From: Cloacimonetes bacterium UBA5835
GTDB taxonomy: Bacteria; Cloacimonadota; Cloacimonadia; Cloacimonadales; Cloacimonadaceae
Reading direction: 5' to 3'
Assembly (NCBI GenBank): GCA_002432865.1
Contig: DJGX01000021.1
Location: 1-32,070, forward strand
DNA length: 32,070 nucleotides
The first letter of the stretch is position 1. The number at the start of each line of letters is the position of its first letter. Under the pieces are notes generated by a model. That model saw nothing but the letters and a program-made list of their open reading frames with translations. It was not told where the DNA came from and searched no databases. Positions 26,465 to 32,070 of this stretch are shown piece after piece. Both the position numbers and the translations under genes were made by a program.

Positions 26465-26502
26465 GAAAAAACGCCTGAAGAGACGCATTTCTCCTCAGGC
26501 GT
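26465..26502 (-). terminator. Rho-independent terminator after the EF-P/zinc-ribbon pair
   Basis: Read on the minus strand, ACGCCTGAGGAGA (26502-26490) pairs with TCTCTTCAGGCGT (26483-26471): 13 pairs including one G-U, with a six-base loop, followed by a T-run (26471-26466). It ends the efp operon just before the protease operon's promoter region. Confidence 0.92.
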
Positions 26503-26538
26503 AATTAATTCGCCTTTACTAATGCAGATTGGTTGTCC

Positions 26539-26745
26539 TTACAGATTTTTACCCGCAAGGATATCCGCTTCGTTGCATTTGCAAATCTTAACATATTCCT
26601 TCTGAGGTGCCCAGGTTCCATCTGTCTTCTTATTCGTGATAAGTTTAATCTTCTTCACTTCTGTATTGCATACCGGGCAAATCACTTTCCCTGAAGTGGA
26701 AAGGTCATGTGCAACTTTTGCGGCAAAACTTTTTACTTTTCCCAT
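26539..26745 (-). CDS. Small zinc-ribbon-like protein co-transcribed with efp
   Basis: A 68-residue protein with CPVC (about 22-25) and CKC (about 55-57), giving four Cys that could bind zinc, in a lysine-rich context (KKIKLITNKK). It has no signal peptide or membrane helix, so it is probably cytoplasmic. AGAGGA precedes the ATG, and it begins 12 bases after the efp stop, so the two share a transcript that ends at a strong terminator. Basic charge plus a Cys cluster and the efp neighbour suggest an RNA- or ribosome-associated role, but that is inference. I recognise no named family; it does not match bL33 or bL36. Confidence 0.75.
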   Translation of the reverse strand: MGKVKSFAAKVAHDLSTSGKVICPVCNTEVKKIKLITNKKTDGTWAPQKEYVKICKCNEADILAGKNL

Positions 26746-26757
26746 TTTATCCTCTTT

Positions 26758-27321
26758 TTAATTAGCTCTCTCTATATATTCACCGGTTCTGGTGTCTATT
26801 TTTACTTTATCCCCTATTTCTACAAAGAAGGGAACCATCAGTCTTAAACCTGTTTCTGTAAATGCTACTTTGCCACTTCCAGAAGCAGTGTTACCTTTTA
26901 TATTAGGTTCGCATTCAGCAATAGTTTGAACAACTGTTGTTGGCAATTCTATTCCTACTATTTCTCCTTCTGGAGTAGCAGAAACGATTAATTCCATATT
27001 ATCGGTAAGTAACTTTTCTTTTTCGCCTAAAAGAGATTTATCAATATGCATCTGTTCGTAGTTTTCACTATCCATCAACACAAAAAAATCTCCCTCCCGA
27101 TAAAGATATTCTTTCTTTGTGCGTTCGATGCGAACTTCATTAAAAGTATCACTTTCTCGAAAAGTATTTTCCAGAACTCTTCCCGTGCGTATGTTTTTCA
27201 GCTTGGAACGCAAGAAAGCAGGTCCCTTACCTGGTTTTACATGAAGAAATTCCACAACTTCATAAAGATCATCTTTGAATTCAATGATCATCCCATTTCT
27301 GATATCAGCCATTGTAGCCAT
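26758..27321 (-). CDS. efp: Elongation factor P
   Basis: Binds stalled ribosomes between the P and E sites and speeds peptide-bond formation at consecutive prolines. The 187 residues form the three usual beta-barrel domains. The tip loop is KPGKGPAF, with Lys32 at the position that is modified (beta-lysyl, 5-aminopentanol or similar) in lysine-type EF-P; an Arg-type (EarP) system is excluded. The C-terminal signature is present in GDKVKIDTRTGEYIERA. The ATG at 27321 is preceded by AAGGA. The modifying enzymes are not in this window. It is followed by a zinc-ribbon gene. Confidence 0.96.
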   Translation of the reverse strand: MATMADIRNGMIIEFKDDLYEVVEFLHVKPGKGPAFLRSKLKNIRTGRVLENTFRESDTFNEVRIERTKKEYLYREGDFFVLMDSENYEQMHIDKSLLGEKEKLLTDNMELIVSATPEGEIVGIELPTTVVQTIAECEPNIKGNTASGSGKVAFTETGLRLMVPFFVEIGDKVKIDTRTGEYIERAN

Positions 27322-27718
27322 ATTTGTTTCCTTATATTTAGACTAAGTAAGTCATAATTTTAGATAAAGGGTTTTTGGCAAGGGAATTTTTAAAATAAGT
27401 GCAGATCCCCTTCTATTTTATAAACACTGAGCATTCTGATGAGGTAATCTTCTATCAAGTTCTCAAATAGGGGGCTGATTTTAGAATTTGAATTCTAGCA
27501 AAAAAGATTTTAGAATTTCAGGATTAAGAGGATTTTATAAAACTATATTTCTCCTTAATAACCCAACGGGAAATTCAATGATAGCGATGGTGGCGTAAGC
27601 CCCTCGACAAAAAGATAATAGGTATAAGATGAACAAGATTGTAGATATTATTGGAGGGATTGTTGGAAAACATAAATTTTCTTGACAGTATAAAGGAATT
27701 ACAAGATAAGGAAAAGAT
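27322..27718. other. Divergent intergenic region between efp and the next plus-strand gene
   Basis: About 400 bases that must hold the efp promoter (minus) and the promoter of the 27719 gene (plus). I see the near-palindrome TAGAATTTGAATTCTA (27482-27497), a 13-base direct repeat GATTTTAGAATTT (27477-27489 and 27506-27518), and TTGACA at 27682-27687 with GATAAG 17 bases downstream. A possible 18-residue peptide frame lies at 27629-27685. No larger gene is convincing. Confidence 0.4.
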
Positions 27719-28225
27719 ATGAAAATAATTAGGCACTTTTTCTGTGAAATAAAACGCAATCGCGAACCGGCACCTCAATTGTGTGCAGTGTGTCCTCGTA
27801 TTATAAAGTGCAAGAGTTTTCGTTCCTGGAATAAATTATATCATCAAGAATATCTTAATTTCGTAGTGGATATCACCAAGAAATTTCCTGATAAATATGC
27901 AATGGAGGTTTACTTTATGGCCGAAAAACAGACCTTCGTCCAAATCGTAGATATAGCTACCGGTAAAATAGAAAAGGTAGTTAGCTTAACCGAAATTGAG
28001 TCTTTATCTGCAGAAGATAAACTTACTTTATCTCGCAATAAGACCCTGTTTATTGTAACTCACCGAATTGAGCCGATTGTAAAAATCGAGCTTAAGAAAT
28101 CAGTGATTAATGCTCCTATTCAGTTTATGGATAATATTCCTAAGGAGGAAGAACCAATTGAGGAAGTAACGCCTTTGCCAATTAAGCCAGATAAACCAAA
28201 GGCAAAACGACCTACCAAAAGCTAA
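27719..28225 (+). CDS. Hypothetical protein with N-terminal Cys cluster
   Basis: The 168-residue product has three regions. Residues 1-40 are basic with Cys9, CAVC (about 22-25) and Cys31, a possible metal site. Residues 67-135 look like a compact alpha/beta fold (VQIVDIATGKIEKVVSL). The tail (140-168) is rich in Pro, Lys and Glu and probably disordered. AAGGA lies just before the ATG at 27719. A second in-frame ATG at 27917 (residue 67) also has GGAGG eight bases upstream and would yield a 102-residue form lacking the Cys region. No family was recognised. It heads the small-gene run before ileS. Confidence 0.6.
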   Translation: MKIIRHFFCEIKRNREPAPQLCAVCPRIIKCKSFRSWNKLYHQEYLNFVVDITKKFPDKYAMEVYFMAEKQTFVQIVDIATGKIEKVVSLTEIESLSAEDKLTLSRNKTLFIVTHRIEPIVKIELKKSVINAPIQFMDNIPKEEEPIEEVTPLPIKPDKPKAKRPTKS

Positions 28226-28313
28226 AAAAGCAGAATAGTAATTTTAGGAACAAAAATTTCCTTTTACAGAATTGTGCGCTTAAAATATATGGCTCACAAT
28301 GCTGAAATTTATT

Positions 28314-28331
28314 GAGGTGTTTTTATACCTC
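28314..28331 (+). other. Small hairpin in the leader of the zinc-finger gene/ileS unit
   Basis: GAGGTG (28314-28319) pairs with TACCTC (28326-28331) around TTTTTA, with one G-U pair at the loop. It is 24 bases before the ATG at 28355. A role in regulation is possible but not shown. No T-box elements were recognised upstream of ileS. Confidence 0.3.
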
Positions 28332-28354
28332 TATGTTCCAAGTAAGGAGAAATT

Positions 28355-28720
28355 ATGTTTATACTCGAAGAAAAACACTTAGAAGCGGCAAAAGAAATTG
28401 CCCAAAGAAATCGTCACAAGAAAAGTTGTGACCATTGCTACGATCGTGGTTGGATTGGAGTTAGCGAACAAAATTTACTAGTCCTCTGTCCCAAATGTGT
28501 AGATATAGATAAAGCTATGGAAGAATGGAAGAATTATGTTTCCGAAAATGAAGACTTGAAAGAGCATTTCAGTGAACTCTTTGAAGAAAAACCGATAGAA
28601 ACAGAACAAGATAATCTTCAGTTGCAAAAGGAACGTGAACATCTTAAAAGTCAACCTTCTAATCCTCCTAAATTTGTTCCCGGGCAAAGAAGGACAGGCC
28701 ATCAGAAGAAAATCGGATAA
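28355..28720 (+). CDS. Hypothetical protein with CxxC...CxxC zinc-finger motif
   Basis: A 121-residue protein. Residues 25-50 hold CDHCYDRGWIG followed by LCPKC, a pair of CxxC motifs like one zinc-binding half of the DnaJ Cys-rich domain. The rest is charged and helical, with a predicted coiled-coil-like stretch (about 85-105) and a basic tail (PGQRRTGHQKKIG). It has no signal or membrane segment. AAGGAG precedes the ATG, and a small hairpin (28314-28331) lies just upstream in the leader. It ends five bases before ileS and is probably co-transcribed with it. Function is unknown. Confidence 0.7.
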   Translation: MFILEEKHLEAAKEIAQRNRHKKSCDHCYDRGWIGVSEQNLLVLCPKCVDIDKAMEEWKNYVSENEDLKEHFSELFEEKPIETEQDNLQLQKEREHLKSQPSNPPKFVPGQRRTGHQKKIG

Positions 28721-28725
28721 GGTAT

Positions 28726-31700
28726 ATGTATAAAACTATCGATCTAAAAGAAAGCCCTAAGCATTTAGAGAACCGTATTCGCGAATACTGGAAAAACCAT
28801 AATTTAGTACAAAAAAGCATAGATATCCGCGAAGGCAGCCCTCGTTTTATCTTTTACGAGGGACCCCCTACCGCAAATGGTAAACCTGGAATTCATCATG
28901 TAATGGCCAGAACTTTGAAAGATGTTATCTGCCGCTATAAAACAATGAACGGCTTTCAAGTTAAAAGAAAAGCAGGATGGGATACCCATGGTCTGCCTGT
29001 TGAAATTGAAGTTGAAAAAACCCTTGGTCTTCAAGATAAAAGGGGCATCGAAGAATATGGAATTGAAAATTTCTGTAAAAAATGCCGCGAATCAGTTTTC
29101 AGCTATGAAAAGCTTTGGCGGGAAATGACAGAATTAATGGGTTATTGGATAGACCTTGATCATCCATATATTACTCTAAATAATAGTTATATAGAATCCG
29201 TCTGGTGGATTTTAAATAACTTTTTCTCTCGCAATCTTATTTATAAAGCCTATAAAATAGTTCCCTATTGCCCAAGTTGTGGAACTCCTTTATCTTCTCA
29301 TGAAGTAGCTCAGGGTTATAAAGATGTGGAAGATCCTTCTATATATGTAAAGTTTAAAGCATTGGAAGAAGATAATACATATTTCTTGGCTTGGACAACT
29401 ACTCCCTGGACTCTTATCTCCAATGTAGCTTTAGCGGTTCATCCGGAAGAGACCTATGTGAAAGTTAATTATCACGATCAGAATTTAATTTTGGCCAAAT
29501 CGCGTCTTCAAGTTCTGGATGAAGAAGCTCAAATAATTTCAGAAATGAAAGGCCGCGAACTGGAAGGTCTTCGATATCAACCTCTTTTCGATTTTGTAAC
29601 AGTTGATAAACCTGCTTGGTATGTCTGTTTAGGGGATTATGTAACAATGAGTGAAGGAACCGGAATTGTTCATACAGCTCCAGCTTTTGGTCAGGATGAT
29701 TATTCTTTAGCTATGAAATATGATCTACCTTTTCTTCAGCCAGTAGATGGCGAAGGTAAATTCATAGAAGCCATTACACCTTGGGCTCATAAATTCGTTA
29801 AAGATGCCGATAAAGATATTATCCGTCACTTAAAAGAAAGTGGCAATTTATTCCGTAGAGAGCAGATAAAACACAGCTATCCTTTTTGCTGGAGATGCAA
29901 AAGCCCTTTAATTTATTATGCACGCGAAAGCTGGTATATCAGAACCACAGAATTCAAAGAACAGCTAATTGAAAACAACCGTAAAATTGACTGGTATCCT
30001 CCTTTTGTAGGAGAAAAGCGTTTTGGCGACTGGTTGGAAAATAATGTGGACTGGGCTCTTTCCAGAGATCGTTTTTGGGGGACGCCACTAAATATCTGGA
30101 TTTGTGAAAAATGTGGAAAACAGCGTTCCATTGGATCTATTGAACAGTTACGAAAAGAGGGGAAATTAATCTCCGAAGAGGATATTCCTGAAGATTTGGA
30201 TTTACATCGCCCCTATATTGATGAAGTTGTTCTTACTTGTTCCTGTGGAAATAAAATGTATCGCACTCCAGAAGTTATTGATTGTTGGTTTGATAGTGGT
30301 TCTATGCCGTTTGCTCAATGGCATTATCCTTTCGAAAATTATGATAATTTCGAGCCGGAACTATTCCCTGCAGATATTATTTCTGAAGGGATAGATCAAA
30401 CTCGTGGCTGGTTTTATTCTATGCTGGCCATTTCTACCTTGTTAAAAGGTGTTTCTAGTTATAAAAGCTGTTTAGTAAATGATATGATTTTGGATAAAAA
30501 TGGCAGGAAAATGAGTAAATCTCATGGAAATGCTGTTGACCCAATTGAACTTATGCAAAATTATGGGGCAGATGCAATTCGTTGGTATCTTTTAGAAGTT
30601 TCTCCGCCTTGGGTCCCTACGCGTTTTGATGTAGATGGCGTTAAAGAAATTTTGGGAAAGTTTATTGGAACGCTTAAAAATGTATATTCTTTCTTTGCTA
30701 CTTATGCCAATATTGATGGTTTCATTGCTTCTGAATATCCTTATAATTGGGAACGCGAAGTAGAAATAGATAGATGGATAGTTTCTCGCTTACATTCTCT
30801 TATAGTAACTGTTCGCAACTATTTTGATAGTTACGATTTTACCAAAGCCGTGAGAGCTATTCAGAGTTTTGTTATTGACGAACTTTCCAATTGGTATGTT
30901 CGAAGAAGTAGACGCCGTTTTTGGGCTTCAGGATTTGACCAGGACAAGATAGATGCCTATCGAACTTTATATCAAGTTCTTGTAGAAACAGCTAAACTAA
31001 TTGCCCCCTTTGCTCCTTATCTGGCAGAAGAACTATTTTTGAATCTGGAAGCAGGCGAGAGTATTCATCTGGAATTGTATCCTGTTTCGGATAATAAGTA
31101 TATAGACACACAACTGGAAAAGAAAATGCAGAGTGTGATTGATGTTGTTTCTTTAGGTAGAGCAGCCAGAAATGAATGCCAGATTAAAGTTCGCCAACCT
31201 TTAAGTGAAATGTTTGTTCCAGCTAAGATAAAAGAAGATTTACTGGATATGTTGGATCTCGTAAAAGAGGAAGTTAATATCCGTAAAATCAATTTTGTAA
31301 GCGAACAGGATGGCTTTGTGCAGTATGAATTGAAGCCCGATTTCAAAATTTTGGGTCCTAAATACGGCAAGAAAGTGCAGATCATTAATAATCTTCTAAA
31401 TAAAACACCTGCAGCAGAAGTTTTAATGGCCTTTAACAAAACCGGTTATTTTGCTATGGATATTGAGCAAGAAACGATTAATTTATTACCAGAAGAAATA
31501 TCTGTTAGCATTATCCCCCGTGAAGGATATGTTTTTGCCAATGCCAAAGATCTTTTTGTAGCGTTAGATACTAAGCTAACTGATGAACTTATAAACGAAG
31601 GTTTTGCTCGAGAAATAGTAAATAAAATTCAGTTTACTCGCAAAGAAATGAATCTGGATATTATGGATAATATTGAGATCAAAATTGTAGTTACTCCAGA

Positions 31701-31854
31701 AATCGCTAGGGCAATTCAAGCCCATCAAGATTATATATTAAGCGAAACCCTGGCTAAAGAAATAACTATATTAAAGAACCCTCTACCGGATATGCAAGGC
31801 ATAGATATAAATGGGCATAAGATATATTTAAGCATTACTAAATTAAATAAATAG
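28726..31854 (+). CDS. ileS: Isoleucyl-tRNA synthetase, IleRS2 type with GXHH active-site motif
   Basis: Charges tRNA-Ile with isoleucine. The 1042 residues and motifs such as EGPPTANGKPG, WDTHGLPVE and CPSCGTPLSSHEV place it with the bacterial type-2 (eukaryote-like) enzymes. The editing domain lies at about 190-400, KMSKS is at 595-599 (Lys595) in NGRKMSKSHGN, and the anticodon-binding region follows. The class I HIGH signature is altered: residues 55-58 read Gly-Ile-His-His, so first and third positions are swapped relative to HXGH. It follows the zinc-finger gene by five bases with only a weak ribosome-binding site and is followed by a zinc-ribbon gene. Confidence 0.96.
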   Translation: MYKTIDLKESPKHLENRIREYWKNHNLVQKSIDIREGSPRFIFYEGPPTANGKPGIHHVMARTLKDVICRYKTMNGFQVKRKAGWDTHGLPVEIEVEKTLGLQDKRGIEEYGIENFCKKCRESVFSYEKLWREMTELMGYWIDLDHPYITLNNSYIESVWWILNNFFSRNLIYKAYKIVPYCPSCGTPLSSHEVAQGYKDVEDPSIYVKFKALEEDNTYFLAWTTTPWTLISNVALAVHPEETYVKVNYHDQNLILAKSRLQVLDEEAQIISEMKGRELEGLRYQPLFDFVTVDKPAWYVCLGDYVTMSEGTGIVHTAPAFGQDDYSLAMKYDLPFLQPVDGEGKFIEAITPWAHKFVKDADKDIIRHLKESGNLFRREQIKHSYPFCWRCKSPLIYYARESWYIRTTEFKEQLIENNRKIDWYPPFVGEKRFGDWLENNVDWALSRDRFWGTPLNIWICEKCGKQRSIGSIEQLRKEGKLISEEDIPEDLDLHRPYIDEVVLTCSCGNKMYRTPEVIDCWFDSGSMPFAQWHYPFENYDNFEPELFPADIISEGIDQTRGWFYSMLAISTLLKGVSSYKSCLVNDMILDKNGRKMSKSHGNAVDPIELMQNYGADAIRWYLLEVSPPWVPTRFDVDGVKEILGKFIGTLKNVYSFFATYANIDGFIASEYPYNWEREVEIDRWIVSRLHSLIVTVRNYFDSYDFTKAVRAIQSFVIDELSNWYVRRSRRRFWASGFDQDKIDAYRTLYQVLVETAKLIAPFAPYLAEELFLNLEAGESIHLELYPVSDNKYIDTQLEKKMQSVIDVVSLGRAARNECQIKVRQPLSEMFVPAKIKEDLLDMLDLVKEEVNIRKINFVSEQDGFVQYELKPDFKILGPKYGKKVQIINNLLNKTPAAEVLMAFNKTGYFAMDIEQETINLLPEEISVSIIPREGYVFANAKDLFVALDTKLTDELINEGFAREIVNKIQFTRKEMNLDIMDNIEIKIVVTPEIARAIQAHQDYILSETLAKEITILKNPLPDMQGIDINGHKIYLSITKLNK

Positions 31855-31869
31855 GGTTAGGAGGCAGTC

Positions 31870-32070
31870 ATCAATAAATTCTGTATTAATTGTGGAAACT
31901 CTATACCAGCGCAAGCGAAGTTTTGTCCTGTCTGTGGAGAAAATCAAATTCAAGAAGCGGAAAAAACTCAGCAAAAGGCAACAGATAAAAAAGATTCGAA
32001 ACAGCAAGTAAATAAAGGTGATATAAAGCGTTCTCAACTTCTCTTAAATCCTGGCAACAGTTTTCAGGAC
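31870..32070 (+). CDS. Zinc-ribbon protein, 3' end beyond the window
   Basis: The frame encodes a double-Cys zinc ribbon, NKFCINCGNSIPAQAKFCPVCG, followed by a Gln/Lys-rich linker, and runs open to the window edge (67 codons). Such ribbons typically form the N-terminus of small membrane-anchored bacterial proteins. AGGAGG (31859-31864) lies five bases before ATC (31870-31872), where family members would have ATG; in frame, TAG stands just upstream and there is no ATG, GTG or TTG before the Cys motif. Either ATC is used as start or a sequence error changed ATG. It lies 15 bases after ileS. Confidence 0.6.
   Translation, partial: MNKFCINCGNSIPAQAKFCPVCGENQIQEAEKTQQKATDKKDSKQQVNKGDIKRSQLLLNPGNSFQD

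Overview
The window is a low-G+C bacterial chromosome segment, dense with genes, from a diderm anaerobe. The LPS-transport ATPase gene lptB, outer-membrane beta-barrel proteins, PorV-like proteins and secreted proteases with Bacteroidota-type C-terminal sorting domains point to the FCB group. Together with pyruvate phosphate dikinase and AT-rich codon use, the best guess is Candidatus Cloacimonadota (Cloacimonas-like). This is inferred from gene content and style; no database was searched.

Layout. (1) 149-1018, minus: a secreted/outer-membrane beta-barrel protein. (2) 1395-10077, minus: a long housekeeping and regulatory run, in transcription order lptB, rpoN, lpdA, hpf, then a 200-nt gap with an RNA-like fold, then hprK, ptsH, ptsI, pgi. 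Most junctions overlap or abut, so these are one or two operons. HPr keeps both His15 and Ser46, enzyme I keeps His189 and Cys502, and HPr kinase keeps its P-loop, but no sugar permease (EII) is present here. That suggests a regulatory phosphorelay reading the PEP/pyruvate state. (3) 10078-10652: a stretch with no firm gene, containing unexplained G+C-richer sequence, then tRNA-Asn. (4) 10799-11731, plus: ppnP and a secreted TPR protein, closed by a terminator. (5) 12121-17541, plus: ppdK with its own terminator, then a DUF1232 membrane protein, an XTP/dITP pyrophosphatase and a phosphomannomutase/phosphoglucomutase. (6) 17603-17956, minus: a small membrane protein. (7) 18073-26352, minus: a compact three-gene operon encoding an M6-type metalloprotease homologue, a PorV/PorQ-like outer-membrane protein and a subtilisin-like protease. 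Both protease-type proteins carry FG-GAP-like repeats and a type-A sorting domain. (8) 26539-27321, minus: a small zinc-ribbon protein and elongation factor P, closed by a strong terminator. (9) 27719-32070, plus: two small Cys-motif proteins, isoleucyl-tRNA synthetase, and the start of another zinc-ribbon protein cut by the window edge.

The items most worth a second look are the isoleucyl-tRNA synthetase with its HIGH motif rearranged to GIHH; the M6 protease homologue whose catalytic Glu is Gln (HQFGH) inside an otherwise intact secretion operon; a minus-strand fold between hpf and hprK whose G-U pairs favour that strand; and a zinc-ribbon gene with a good ribosome-binding site but ATC where ATG is expected. 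No CRISPR array, insertion sequence, phage gene or rRNA was seen.
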